Shown here: one piece after another, positions 46,885 to 55,808 of the stretch
Position numbering within the stretch: the first letter of the stretch is position 1
How the letters are laid out: each line of letters starts with the position of its first letter
DNA from: Hyphomicrobium sp.
GTDB taxonomy: Bacteria > Pseudomonadota > Alphaproteobacteria > Rhizobiales > Hyphomicrobiaceae
Reading direction: 5' to 3'
Length of the DNA: 64,000 bases
Assembly: GCF_019744875.1 (NCBI RefSeq)
Contig: NZ_JAIETU010000002.1
Location: 248,001 to 312,000, forward strand
The notes under the pieces: model-generated
What the model was told of the DNA's origin: nothing
What the model saw: the letters and a program-made list of their open reading frames with translations, nothing else
Database searches by the model: none
Translations under genes and position numbers: made by a program

Positions 46885-47733
46885 ATGATGCGCGCTGTTC
46901 TCAGGATTGCGACCCTCATCGTTTGTTGCAGCGGGCTCGGCCTCTCCGCCTCGGCGCGCCCGCTCGATGAGGTCGTCGCGTCCGGCTCGTTGCGGGTCAT
47001 CTCTTATCTCGACAATGCGCCGTTCTCGTTCGAGGAGAACGGGAAGCCCGCTGGGATCGACGTCGAGATCGCGCGCGCCATCGCAAAGGAGCTCGGCGTC
47101 ACGGCCGAAATCGTGCTGCGCATGCAGGGCGAAAAGGCCGACGACGATGTTCGCGCGAATGTCTGGCGCGGCCCGCTGACCGGCGGCGGCACGGGCGACA
47201 TCATGATGAACGTGCCGATGGACCGGGAGTTTGCGCTGCGCAATCCCGAGGCCGTGTTCGGTAACGCCTATTTCCAGGAACGCGTCGTACTCGCCGTCGA
47301 TCCTGGCGAACGCACGGACATCTCGTCGTTCGACGCTTTCAAAACCCGTAAGATCGGCGTGCAGCTTGCGACCGTCGCCGACTACTTCCTGATGACATAC
47401 GACGACGGCGCACTAATTGAAAACATTTCCCATCATCTGAAGCCAGAACAGGGGGTTCAGGAGTTTCTCAACAAGGACGTATCGGCGCTTCTGGGCATTC
47501 AGTCGAAACTCGAATCGCTGCTTCACGCGTCCAAGGGCCGGGCGAAGTTCCTTAATCCCGACATGCCCGGCATTGTACGAAAGACCTGGGTCATCGGAAT
47601 GGCCTGGAAGGAAAACAGCCGCGATCTTGGGTATGCAATCGACGCGGCACTCGTTAAGCTTTCGGCATCTGGCGATTTGGCCCGATGCTTCGAAAAGTAC
47701 GGCGTGAGCTACGTCTCGCCCCCATTGAACTGA
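46885..47733 (+). CDS. Periplasmic solute-binding protein of the quinoprotein locus (MoxJ/XoxJ-like)
   Basis: A 282-residue family 3-type binding protein fold. The signal peptide ends near ASA-RP, then SLRVISYLDNAPFSFEENGKPAGIDVEIARAIAKELG (about 34-70) is the usual beginning of type-3 solute-binding proteins. In quinoprotein loci such proteins (XoxJ/MoxJ) lack ABC partners and are thought to help the dehydrogenase mature or pass electrons. No permease is in the window. ATG 46885 (MMRAVLR) was chosen for its signal peptide; the open frame extends upstream into the cytochrome gene. Confidence 0.85.
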   Translation: MMRAVLRIATLIVCCSGLGLSASARPLDEVVASGSLRVISYLDNAPFSFEENGKPAGIDVEIARAIAKELGVTAEIVLRMQGEKADDDVRANVWRGPLTGGGTGDIMMNVPMDREFALRNPEAVFGNAYFQERVVLAVDPGERTDISSFDAFKTRKIGVQLATVADYFLMTYDDGALIENISHHLKPEQGVQEFLNKDVSALLGIQSKLESLLHASKGRAKFLNPDMPGIVRKTWVIGMAWKENSRDLGYAIDAALVKLSASGDLARCFEKYGVSYVSPPLN

Positions 47734-47747
47734 TCCGGGAGTTGGCC

Positions 47748-48548
47748 ATGCGCCTGCTTGCGAGCACTTTTCTTCTGCTCCTCGTTTCGGGCGCGGCCTA
47801 CGCAGCGCCGCCCAGTGATCCGCTCGGCTCGCCGATGTGGGCCGACATGGTCGAGCGCGTGCTCGAAGGCGGTGAAGTCGTTTTCGACGACAAGGTCAAA
47901 GTCGTCGTCCCGAGCATCGTCGAGAATCAGGCGCAGGTGCCCGTTACGGCAGATGCGCGGGCGCTGCCCGGCGTGACCAAGCTCGTGGTGTTCGCCGACC
48001 TCAACCCGATCCAACACGTGCTGACGCTGACGCCCGGCAAGTCGGCTCCTTACATCGGCTTTCGCATGAAAGTCGAACAGGGCACGCCCGTGCGCGCGGC
48101 CGCGCAAACAGCAGATGGCGTGTGGCATGTCGGCAGCGTCTATCTCGATGCCGCGGGCGGGGGCTGTTCCGCACCCGCCATGGCGCGCAATGAAGAGTCG
48201 TGGTCGACCACGGTCGGTCAGACCCAGGGGCGCATCTGGCGGGACATCTCGGGGCTCGCGCGCGCGCGGTTCCGCATTCGCCATCCCATGGACACGGGCC
48301 TCGCACGTGACAACACCCCGGCCTTCTATATCGAATCCGTGAAGGTGACCTCGAGCGCGGGCGCGCCACTCGCAACGCTGCAGATGTTCGAGCCCGTGAG
48401 CGAAGATCCGACCGTGACCCTCATGCTGCCGTTGGCGCCGTCTGATGGCGCGATCGACATCGAGGGACGCGACATCAACGGCGGACTTTTCCGTTCGCAG
48501 ATCACTGCGCCCTGGCGGCAGAGCAATGTTGTCGTCCCCCGTGGCTAA
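47748..48548 (+). CDS. Quinoprotein dehydrogenase-associated SoxYZ-like carrier protein
   Basis: A 266-residue periplasmic protein in which a SoxY-like domain is fused to a SoxZ-like domain. The signal peptide ends near AYA-AP. The SoxY-like half ends in DAAGGGCSAPAMARN with the carrier-type cysteine at 140; the SoxZ-like half is from about 150 to 266 with MDTGLARDNTPAFYI and ITAPWRQS. SoxYZ carries sulfur intermediates on the SoxY cysteine; this fused form occurs with PQQ dehydrogenases and SoxH-like hydrolases and its cargo is unknown. Its stop overlaps the start of the next gene. Confidence 0.9.
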   Translation: MRLLASTFLLLLVSGAAYAAPPSDPLGSPMWADMVERVLEGGEVVFDDKVKVVVPSIVENQAQVPVTADARALPGVTKLVVFADLNPIQHVLTLTPGKSAPYIGFRMKVEQGTPVRAAAQTADGVWHVGSVYLDAAGGGCSAPAMARNEESWSTTVGQTQGRIWRDISGLARARFRIRHPMDTGLARDNTPAFYIESVKVTSSAGAPLATLQMFEPVSEDPTVTLMLPLAPSDGAIDIEGRDINGGLFRSQITAPWRQSNVVVPRG

Positions 48549-49530
48549 GCGCGACCGTACGACCGGCCTTTCGCGCCGGCAGGCGATGACGGCGCTTTCG
48601 GCAACGCTCGCCTCGTGCTGGCTGCCCGCATTCGATGCGCGGGCGCTGCCTCTTTCCTATTCATTGAAGCCCGAGAAGCTCACGGACGGCGTCTGGATGA
48701 TCCCCGGCGCGCAAGAGGCGATCACGCAATCCAACGGCGGGGCGATCGCCAACATCACAATTCTCGACACCAAGGCCGGTGCGGTGATCGTCGATACGGG
48801 GCCGTCCCTCCGGTTCGGCTCGGCGCTTTCGGCGCTTGCGACCGAACTCACGGGAAAGCCCGTCGCGCGCGTCTACATTACGCATTTCCACCCGGACCAC
48901 GTGTTCGGCAATCAAGCCTTCGAAGCGGGCACGATCGCGACGACACCGGCGGTCGTGAAGGGCCTCGAAGCCCTGGGCGAAGCGTTCGCGGATTCGATGT
49001 ATCGCTCGGCCGGCGACTGGATGCGCGGGACGGAGCTCAAGCTTCCCGGCAAAATCATCGAAGGCGGCGTCGAGGATTTCGGCGACCGGCGTATCCGCTG
49101 CCTGCCCATGCGCGGGCACACCGATTCCGATCTCGTGCTGTTCGACGAGAAGTCCGGCATCCTGATCGCGGGCGATCTCGTTTTCCTCGACAGAGCGCCG
49201 ACAACACCTCATGCCGACTTCGAGCGTTGGCGCATCAGCCTCGCCAATCTCGGCGGCATTCCCTGCTCGCGGATTGTGCCCGGGCACGGCCCTTCCGAGG
49301 ACACCGATCGCGGAATTCGCCAGACGCGAGATTGGCTCGAGGCCGTTTACGCGATGATTTCCGATGCATTCGAAAAGGGTCTCGATGTTTCCGAGGCCGT
49401 TGCGCTCGAATTGCCTTCGTGGACAAACAAGATTGCACTCGCGCGCTATGAATACGAACGCACGGTGATGCATCTCTATCCGAAGCTCGAAGCCGGGAAA
49501 TTACCCCGCGTCGATGCCCAAAGCCGATAG
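48526..49530 (+). CDS. Quinoprotein relay system zinc metallohydrolase (SoxH-like)
   Basis: A 334-residue metallo-beta-lactamase-fold protein with THFHPDHVFGN near residue 128 (the HxHxDH zinc motif), GHTDSDLVLF near residue 203, and PGHGPS near residue 255 with a third zinc histidine. The N-terminus SRRQAMTALSATLA is a Tat signal of the RR type, so it is exported folded. It belongs with SoxH-related relay proteins associated with PQQ dehydrogenases. ATG 48526 overlaps the previous gene by 23 bases; the GTG at 48541 is an alternative with less overlap. Confidence 0.87.
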   Translation: MLSSPVAKRDRTTGLSRRQAMTALSATLASCWLPAFDARALPLSYSLKPEKLTDGVWMIPGAQEAITQSNGGAIANITILDTKAGAVIVDTGPSLRFGSALSALATELTGKPVARVYITHFHPDHVFGNQAFEAGTIATTPAVVKGLEALGEAFADSMYRSAGDWMRGTELKLPGKIIEGGVEDFGDRRIRCLPMRGHTDSDLVLFDEKSGILIAGDLVFLDRAPTTPHADFERWRISLANLGGIPCSRIVPGHGPSEDTDRGIRQTRDWLEAVYAMISDAFEKGLDVSEAVALELPSWTNKIALARYEYERTVMHLYPKLEAGKLPRVDAQSR

Positions 49531-49577
49531 TTTCTTTCCTTTTGCGAATTTGTTTTCACTGATGTTGTCGCGACTTT

Positions 49578-49625
49578 AGGCGAATAGACTATTTGCCTAT
49601 TATTCCTGGACATACCCTGGAATAA
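49578..49625. promoter_or_regulatory. Two palindromes upstream of the PQQ alcohol dehydrogenase
   Basis: AGGCGAATAG-A-CTATTTGCCT (49578-49598) and TTATTCCTGG ... CCTGGAATAA (49600-49625; arm match 9 of 10) lie next to each other within the 179-base gap between the SoxH-like gene and the dehydrogenase. They end 84 bases before its ATG. They look like operator half-site pairs for a dimeric regulator; none is encoded next door. Confidence 0.5.
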
Positions 49626-49709
49626 GTTCCTGCCCAGCCTGCCTTCCTTGCCCGGTACTCAACGGGAAAAACGCCGGAAGCGGGTAGGAAACGAACCAAG
49701 GGGATTCCC

Positions 49710-51482
49710 ATGATGACCGCCAAATGGCTCGCATCTGCGAGTGCGCCGGCGCTTGCGCTCGCGCTGACACTTTCGACGCCGGCACGCGCCGACGTTTCGA
49801 TCGAAGACATTCTGAAAGATGCCACCACGACCAATGACGTCGTGACCTCGGGTCTCGGCACGCAGGGTCAGCGCTACAGCCCCCTCAAGACCATCGACAA
49901 GGACAACGTCAGCCAGCTCGCGCCCGCCTGGGCCATGTCGCTCGGCGGCGAGAAGATGCGCGGCCAGCAGGCGCAGCCGCTCGTCAAGGACGGCGTGATG
50001 TACGTCACGGGGTCCTACAGCCGCCTCTGGGCCATCGACGTCAAGACAGGCCATGAAATCTGGCAGTACGATCATCGCCTGCCGGAAGGCATTCTGCCGT
50101 GCTGCGACGTCGTCAACCGCGGCGCAGCCCTGATCAACGACAAGGTCATCTTCGGCACGCTTGACGCCAAGCTGGTGGCCCTCGATCGGAAGACGGGCAA
50201 GGTCGTCTGGACCAAGGAAATCGACGATTTCAAGGGTGGCTACTCCTACACGGCTGCACCGCTGATCGTACCCTCGAAGGCGCACGGCCCGCTGGTCGTG
50301 ACCGGCGTATCGGGCGGCGAGTTCGGCATCGTCGGCCGGGTCGAAGCGCGCAAGGCAGACAACGGCGATCTCGTCTGGTCGCGTCCGACCATCGAAGGCC
50401 ACGTCGGGACGCTCGACGGCAAGCCGTCGACGATGACCGGTAAGAAGGGCGAGAGCTGGCCGGGCGATCTCTGGAAGACGGGCGGCGGCGCGACCTGGCT
50501 CGGCGGCACGTACGATCCCGAAACCAACCTGATCTTCGTCGGTGCGGGCAACCCTGCTCCGTGGAACAGCCACATGCGTCCTGGAGACAACAAGTGGTCG
50601 TGCTCGCGCATCGCGATCGACCCCGAGACGGGCGAGATCAAGTGGGGCTACCAGACGACGCCGAATGACGGCTGGGACTTCGACGGCGTGAACGAAGTCG
50701 TTTCGTTCGATCTCAACGGCACCAAGGCTGTCGCCACCGCCGACCGCAACGGCTTCTTCTATGTTCTCGGCCGCGAAGACGGCAAGTTCATCTCGGGAAC
50801 GCCGTTCGTCGAGAAGATCACGTGGGCCAAGGAAATCGGCAAGGACGGCCGTCCGGTTTACAATCCGGACAACCGCCCCGGCAATCCGAAGGACTCGAAG
50901 GACGGCAAGAAGGGCGAGTCGGTCTTCGCCGTGCCGAGCTTCCTCGGCGGCAAGAACCAGCAGCCGATGGCCTACAGCCCGGATACCAAGCTCTTCTATG
51001 TTCCCGCCAACGAGTGGGGCATGGACATCCACAACGAGCCTGTGACCTACAAGAAGGGTGCCGCCTACCTCGGCGCTGGCTTCACCATCAAGCCGATCTT
51101 CGAAGATCACATCGGCGCGCTCAAGGCTGTCGATCCGGCCACCGGCAAGATCGTCTGGACCTACAAGAACCGCGCTCCGCTCTGGGGTGGCGTGCTGACG
51201 ACGGGCTCCAACCTCGTGTTCTTCGGAACGCCCGAGGGTGATCTCAAGGCGCTCGACGCAACGGACGGCAAGGAGCTTTGGAGCTTCAACACCGGTTCGG
51301 GCATCGTGGCTCCTCCGATCACGTGGGAGCAGGACGGCGAGCAGTTCGTCTCGGTTCTCTCGGGCTGGGGTGGTGCTGTTCCGCTCTGGGGCGGTGAAGT
51401 CGCCAAGACGGTCGCAAACCTGAACCAGGGCGGCATGCTCTGGACGTTCAAGCTGCCGAAGAAGCTGGCTGCAGCTCAGTAA
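49710..51482 (+). CDS. PQQ-dependent alcohol dehydrogenase, ExaF/PedH-like (lanthanide type)
   Basis: A 590-residue periplasmic quinoprotein with a signal peptide ending near ARA-DV and an eight-bladed WD-like propeller fold. The vicinal disulfide Cys131-Cys132 (PCCDVVNR) and the PQQ-site residues are present. At GWDFDGVNE the catalytic Asp is at 323 and an extra Asp at 325 is present; that Asp-x-Asp pair marks lanthanide-dependent enzymes rather than calcium-dependent ones. The preceding accessory genes (PedF cytochrome) and shorter length than XoxF support the ethanol dehydrogenase branch (ExaF/PedH). AAGGGGA is before the ATG. A terminator follows. Confidence 0.88.
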   Translation: MMTAKWLASASAPALALALTLSTPARADVSIEDILKDATTTNDVVTSGLGTQGQRYSPLKTIDKDNVSQLAPAWAMSLGGEKMRGQQAQPLVKDGVMYVTGSYSRLWAIDVKTGHEIWQYDHRLPEGILPCCDVVNRGAALINDKVIFGTLDAKLVALDRKTGKVVWTKEIDDFKGGYSYTAAPLIVPSKAHGPLVVTGVSGGEFGIVGRVEARKADNGDLVWSRPTIEGHVGTLDGKPSTMTGKKGESWPGDLWKTGGGATWLGGTYDPETNLIFVGAGNPAPWNSHMRPGDNKWSCSRIAIDPETGEIKWGYQTTPNDGWDFDGVNEVVSFDLNGTKAVATADRNGFFYVLGREDGKFISGTPFVEKITWAKEIGKDGRPVYNPDNRPGNPKDSKDGKKGESVFAVPSFLGGKNQQPMAYSPDTKLFYVPANEWGMDIHNEPVTYKKGAAYLGAGFTIKPIFEDHIGALKAVDPATGKIVWTYKNRAPLWGGVLTTGSNLVFFGTPEGDLKALDATDGKELWSFNTGSGIVAPPITWEQDGEQFVSVLSGWGGAVPLWGGEVAKTVANLNQGGMLWTFKLPKKLAAAQ

Positions 51483-51524
51483 GCACGCGCGAAACAAAAA
51501 AGAGACGGGATTCCTCCCTCCTTG

Positions 51525-51557
51525 GCGGAGTAGACATAGGTCTACTCCGCCTTTTTG
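51525..51557 (+). terminator. Rho-independent terminator of the PQQ dehydrogenase operon
   Basis: GGCGGAGTAGAC pairs perfectly (12 bp) with GTCTACTCCGCC across an ATAG loop and is followed by TTTTTG. It starts 42 bases after the dehydrogenase stop codon. Confidence 0.9.
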
Positions 51558-51625
51558 TTTGGCGGGTCTGGATCGGCGTCCCGCGCCGTGTCCCTTTTCA
51601 CTGCGAGACGAGGAGCACATCAGAG

Positions 51626-52450
51626 ATGCCGCTGACCGCCCTGCGCAACGCACTTGCCTGTGCGATCTCGGCCATGCTGGCGCTCGCGTATCCGGCAAGC
51701 TGCTCGCATGCGGGTGGCGGCGAGGAGGGCGCGCGGGTCGACACGGCGCTGGTGCTCGCCGTCGACGTTTCCGAATCGGTCGATGCGGAACGCTATCGCT
51801 TGCAGATGGAAGGCATCGCCCGGGCGCTCGAAGATCCGGCCGTGATCGACGCGATCACGAGCGGCCCCAGGGGCGGCATCACCCTCAGCCTGTTGGCGTG
51901 GTCGGACGACGCGGAGCTCGTCATGCCGTGGCAGACCATCCGCAACGTGGACGATGCGCGACGCGTCGCGGGCATTGTGCGGACGCTGCCGCAAAAAGGC
52001 GGCGAATACACCTGCGTGTCGCGGATGCTCTATCGCGTGCACGACAGTCTTCTGCCGCAGGCCGCGCTCAGCGCAGACCACACCGTGATCGACGTTTCCG
52101 GGGACGGCATCGACAATTGCGCGGTGCGCAAAGCCAGCGACACCGCCCGCGATGCCATCGTGGCTCAGGGTGCGACGATCAACGGCCTGCCGATCATCGT
52201 CCAGGGCGAGAACGATGTCGTCGGCGCGGGTACGTTCCGGCGTCCCGGTTTCGCCTTTGAAGACCTGGGCCTCGACCGGGACGCGACCACGCTGGATGCC
52301 TGGTACCGCGATCATATCATCGGCGGCGCCGGGGGCTTCCTGCATCTGGCTGACGGGTATGAGGATTTCGGTCGCGCGTTCCGGCACAAGTTCGTGACGG
52401 AGATCAGCGCGCGGGGCGCGCCCATGCCCCTCGTCCGCGCTGCAAAATAG
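51626..52450 (+). CDS. Exported DUF1194 protein (von Willebrand A-like fold)
   Basis: The 274-residue protein has a signal peptide (hydrophobic to about residue 22) and a vWA-like domain. DVSESVDAERY near residue 48 is a DxSxS metal-ion site, and DVSGDGIDNC near residue 157 fits the DUF1194 motif. Such proteins occur in many Alphaproteobacteria next to redox loci, without known function. GACGAGGAG lies upstream of the ATG at 51626. It follows the dehydrogenase terminator, so it is likely a separate unit. Confidence 0.82.
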   Translation: MPLTALRNALACAISAMLALAYPASCSHAGGGEEGARVDTALVLAVDVSESVDAERYRLQMEGIARALEDPAVIDAITSGPRGGITLSLLAWSDDAELVMPWQTIRNVDDARRVAGIVRTLPQKGGEYTCVSRMLYRVHDSLLPQAALSADHTVIDVSGDGIDNCAVRKASDTARDAIVAQGATINGLPIIVQGENDVVGAGTFRRPGFAFEDLGLDRDATTLDAWYRDHIIGGAGGFLHLADGYEDFGRAFRHKFVTEISARGAPMPLVRAAK

Positions 52451-52483
52451 ACGGCGTCGCGGCCGGAAGATCGGCTCCGGGCC

Positions 52484-52498
52484 ATCACGAATTGTGAT
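52484..52498. promoter_or_regulatory. 15-bp palindrome upstream of the DUF3617 gene
   Basis: ATCAC-GAATT-GTGAT is a perfect inverted repeat (5-bp arms, 5-base spacer) 87 bases before the GTG start of the DUF3617 gene. It resembles a compact operator of a dimeric repressor. Binding protein unknown. Confidence 0.35.
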
Positions 52499-52584
52499 AC
52501 TTTATAACATTGTTCCAAATCCCGCGGCGCCCGTGTAAGCTTCCCGGCACAAAAAGTGAAAAAATACACTTCGAGGGCGGACAC

Positions 52585-53097
52585 GTGAAAAGATCTTGTT
52601 TGCTTGCGGCGTTGGCGGCTGCGATGGCGGCCTTATCAGTCTTCCCGGCAGCAGCCGAGCCGGCCCGCATGCCGGAGCGCAAAGCCGGTCTGTGGCACAT
52701 GACGACGACCATGGACGAGGGCAATGGCGCCGTGACGCAGGATCTCACGATGTGCGTCGATGCCCGCATGGAACGCCTGACCGTCTCGACCAGCGCGGAA
52801 GAGCACGGCAAGCAATGCGCGCGCTATGACATCGCGCGGCGGGGCGAGGCCACCGTCGTCGAGATGTCCTGCCAGTTCTCGGGGCGGCAGGTCGAGAGCA
52901 AGACGGAGATGAGCGGCGATTTCCAGTCGGCGTTTGCCGTCAAGATCGAAAGCACGACGTCGGGCGAGCAGGATGCGCAGTCTGTCAGCGTCAAACGCAC
53001 CATCCAACAGACGGGAACGTATCTCGGCGCGGATTGCGGCGACCTTTCCGGCGGCGAAGCAAAGGGGCCGGACGGAACCCGGGTCATGGTGCAATGA
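52585..53097 (+). CDS. Exported DUF3617-like protein
   Basis: The 170-residue product starts with GTG (GAGGGCGG upstream), has a signal peptide cut near AAA-EP, and a mature domain with RKAGLWHMTTTMD near the N-terminus and LTMCVDARMERL, typical of DUF3617 (a short beta-rich exported family with a conserved CxxxxC pattern). Cysteine pairs: CVD and QCARYD; CQF and DCGD. Function unknown. It stands 134 bases after DUF1194 and 81 before the kinase, in the same direction. Confidence 0.78.
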   Translation: MKRSCLLAALAAAMAALSVFPAAAEPARMPERKAGLWHMTTTMDEGNGAVTQDLTMCVDARMERLTVSTSAEEHGKQCARYDIARRGEATVVEMSCQFSGRQVESKTEMSGDFQSAFAVKIESTTSGEQDAQSVSVKRTIQQTGTYLGADCGDLSGGEAKGPDGTRVMVQ

Positions 53098-53178
53098 CGC
53101 CGGGGCCGATGAAACCGGCTGGCGGTCGCAGTCCTGTTCTCGGTGAGCTCCGGGAGCAACAAACAAGGATAGCGTAGC

Positions 53179-54630
53179 TTGGCCCTTCCTCAAGCGCCCA
53201 GCGCTTCGGCCCGCAGCGATGAGACGACCGCCTTCGCCTCGCTCGGCCGATGGTGGAACAGGTTTCCGTTCCGGTGGCAGATCCTCATCGCCATCTCGAT
53301 CCTCGCTCTGATCACCAGCATGCTCGGCAGCGTGTTTGCCGTACTCGACGCCAAGCGGCGCGCGGACATGGAAACGCGCACGAACATCGATCTCTGGGCC
53401 AATCATATCGCCGCGAAGGTGCGGGCTCTGGACCGGCCGGACCAGCTCCGCGAGTTTGCCGCGCAGCTCGAATCCGAAATGGCCAACGTGCGCCACGTCT
53501 CGGTCGGCGTGCAGGACAGCCACGGCAATCCGGTCGACGTTCATTCCACGAAAAAGGCCGGGCCGCCGGAGGATCGCGCGCCCGAATGGTTTACCGCGCT
53601 CGTGCAGCCCAACGCCGCCTTCCAGACGGTCAACATTACGTCCCGCGGCGAGCCGATCGGCACGGTCACGATCCACGGCGTGCCGGACGACGAGATCGCG
53701 GAAACCTGGGACTTCCTGGAGCTGATGGGGTCGCTCTGGCTCGGCGCGATCGCGCTGATGATGGTGGGCCTCTACTTCATTCTCGGCCTCGTGCTCAATC
53801 CGCTCGCGATCCTTGGCGACGGCATGAAGGAGCTGGAGGACGGCGACTACACGTTCCGCCTCGACATCTCGCAAGTCCGGGAACTCGAGTCGATCTCGTC
53901 GGCTTTCAATACGCTGGCGGCTGCCCTCGACACGGCGAACACGGAAAACGGGCGTCTCTACCGCCAGCTCATCGCCGTGCAGGAGGAAGAGCGGCGCGAG
54001 ATCTCCCGCGATCTGCACGACGAATTCGGACCCTGCCTGTTCGGCATCATGGCGGCGACGACCGCCGTCGCCCATCACGCCAAGCAGCTTCCCGAGGCGA
54101 AGGCGGCGCCGATCCTCGCCTGCGTCGACGAGATCGTGCAGGTCTCCTCGCATCTCAAGAGCATGAACCGGGCGCTGCTCAACCGGCTGCGGCCCATCGC
54201 GCTTGGCCGCCATACCATCGAGCAGCTCATTGCCGAACTGATCGACACGTTCAAGCGGCGGCACGCGGGCATCACGTTCGATCTCGACACCGCCGCCCTC
54301 CCCGCTACGTTCGGCGAAATCATCGACCTGACGGTCTATCGTTGCGTGCAGGAAGGCGTGACGAACGCGATCCGGCACGGGCGGCCGGGCCGCATTGAAG
54401 TCGAGCTTGCGCTGGCGGAGGACGGCTCCGCGCGAACCGTAACCCTCAACGTTCGCGACAATGGTACCGGGATTGCGGCCCACGCGCCGTTCGGCTACGG
54501 GCTGAGCAGCATGCGGGAGCGAGTCGGCGCGCTGGATGGCACGGTACGGGTCGGCGCTTCGTCGCCGCGCGGAACCTGCCTCACGGTCATCATCCCCTTA
54601 GCAGACGACGCGCCGAGAGTGGGCGTCTAG
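53179..54630 (+). CDS. Sensor histidine kinase of the HisKA_3 (NarL/UhpB) type
   Basis: The 483-residue protein has a membrane segment at about 33-55, a periplasmic sensor of about 130 residues, a second membrane segment at about 183-205, a HAMP-like linker (LNPLAILGDGMKEL, about 207), the HisKA_3 dimerisation helix with phospho-accepting H280 in EISRDLHDEFGP, and an HATPase domain (VYRCVQEGVTNAIRHG at about 395 and VRDNGTGI at about 435). The partner of this type is a LuxR-family response regulator, but none is in the window. Start is TTG 53179 with AAGGA ten bases before. Location between two quinoprotein modules suggests alcohol or metal sensing. Confidence 0.88.
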   Translation: MALPQAPSASARSDETTAFASLGRWWNRFPFRWQILIAISILALITSMLGSVFAVLDAKRRADMETRTNIDLWANHIAAKVRALDRPDQLREFAAQLESEMANVRHVSVGVQDSHGNPVDVHSTKKAGPPEDRAPEWFTALVQPNAAFQTVNITSRGEPIGTVTIHGVPDDEIAETWDFLELMGSLWLGAIALMMVGLYFILGLVLNPLAILGDGMKELEDGDYTFRLDISQVRELESISSAFNTLAAALDTANTENGRLYRQLIAVQEEERREISRDLHDEFGPCLFGIMAATTAVAHHAKQLPEAKAAPILACVDEIVQVSSHLKSMNRALLNRLRPIALGRHTIEQLIAELIDTFKRRHAGITFDLDTAALPATFGEIIDLTVYRCVQEGVTNAIRHGRPGRIEVELALAEDGSARTVTLNVRDNGTGIAAHAPFGYGLSSMRERVGALDGTVRVGASSPRGTCLTVIIPLADDAPRVGV

Positions 54631-54665
54631 CACTCCGTTCCGCCCGGAATGCAATTTCCGCAGCG

Positions 54666-55781
54666 TTACGGCGCGGGCGGACCTGCCGGCCAGACCTTTG
54701 CCGTCCCGTCGAGCGATGCTGTGAGGATGAAGCGCCCGTCGGGGCTGAACTCTGCCATCTCGACAGATTTTTCGTGCCCCTCAAGGGTGGCGATCAGCTT
54801 TCCCGTCTGCGCATCCCAGAGCGCCGCGCGGTTGTCGTGCGCGGCGGTCACGACCTTTGTACCATCGTGATCGAACTCGACGCTGCTGATCAGGCGGCGA
54901 TGCGCGCCCGACATCTCAGCCAGCACCTGTCCCGTCGCGGCATCGAACACGCGGGCGATTTTGTCGGCGGCACCGGTCACGATGCGCTTGCCGTCCGGGC
55001 TGAAGGCGGCGCATCGGACGCCGCGCGTATGCCCCGCGAGGGTTGCAACCAGTGCGCCCGACGTGGTCTCCCAGACCTTGGCCGTCTTGTCGCTCGACAC
55101 CGTGACGATGCGGGTTCCGTCCGGACTGAAGCGCGCCATGGCGATCATGCTCTCATGTCCGTCGAGTGTGAGGCGGACATTGCCCGTCTCCGTGTCGAAC
55201 AGGCGCGCCTTCTCGTCGCTCGATGACGTCAGCACCGATTTTCCGTCCGGACTGAACGTGGCTCCCGTCACCCACTCCCCGTGCGCCGCCAGCGTTGCGA
55301 GCTTGCCGCCTTTCGTGTCCCAGACGATGGCCGTCTTGTCGTGCGATGCGGTCACGACGCGGTCGCCGGCCTCATTGAAGGCGATCTGCTCGATCATGGC
55401 GGCGTGGCCGACGAGATCGGCGATACGCGCGCCCGTGTGCGCATCCCAGACCGCCGCGGCGCCGTCGCGGCTGGCGGTGGCCAGCAGCTTGCCATCCGGG
55501 CTGAACGCCACGCAGCGCACGCCTTCGGTGAACCCGGTGAGCGACAGCTGCTCTTTCCCGGTTTTTGCATCCCACAGGCGCACCGTGCGATCGTTCGCGG
55601 CGGTCACGATGCGGGAGCCGTCCGGGCTGAAATGCGCAACAGTCAGGTCAGCGGTGTGCCCGCGCAAGGTGAGCGATGCGGACCCAGGATCCGCGTGCGC
55701 CTTCGCGGCCGAGTGAACGATGGACGCCAGGATCAGGAGGCATCCCAGCCATAAGTTCACCGGCCGGATCGGAAGTGTCAT
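54666..55781 (-). CDS. Exported WD40-repeat beta-propeller protein
   Basis: The 371-residue product has a signal peptide (LWLGCLLILASIVHSA, cleavage near AHA-DP) and about eight WD40 units in which HFSPDGSRIVTAANDRTVRLWD is the pattern of each, with TVRLWD, AAVWD, AIVWD, ARLFD, AKVWE, ARVFD and AALWD strand ends. WD40 proteins are uncommon in the periplasm; this probably forms an interaction scaffold near the quinoprotein complex. It is the last gene of the leftward module-B operon, 27 bases after the YVTN protein, and ends next to the histidine kinase end. Confidence 0.85.
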   Translation of the reverse strand: MTLPIRPVNLWLGCLLILASIVHSAAKAHADPGSASLTLRGHTADLTVAHFSPDGSRIVTAANDRTVRLWDAKTGKEQLSLTGFTEGVRCVAFSPDGKLLATASRDGAAAVWDAHTGARIADLVGHAAMIEQIAFNEAGDRVVTASHDKTAIVWDTKGGKLATLAAHGEWVTGATFSPDGKSVLTSSSDEKARLFDTETGNVRLTLDGHESMIAMARFSPDGTRIVTVSSDKTAKVWETTSGALVATLAGHTRGVRCAAFSPDGKRIVTGAADKIARVFDAATGQVLAEMSGAHRRLISSVEFDHDGTKVVTAAHDNRAALWDAQTGKLIATLEGHEKSVEMAEFSPDGRFILTASLDGTAKVWPAGPPAP

Positions 55782-55808
55782 GGCGCCCTCCGCGGAGTTG
55801 GATGACCA

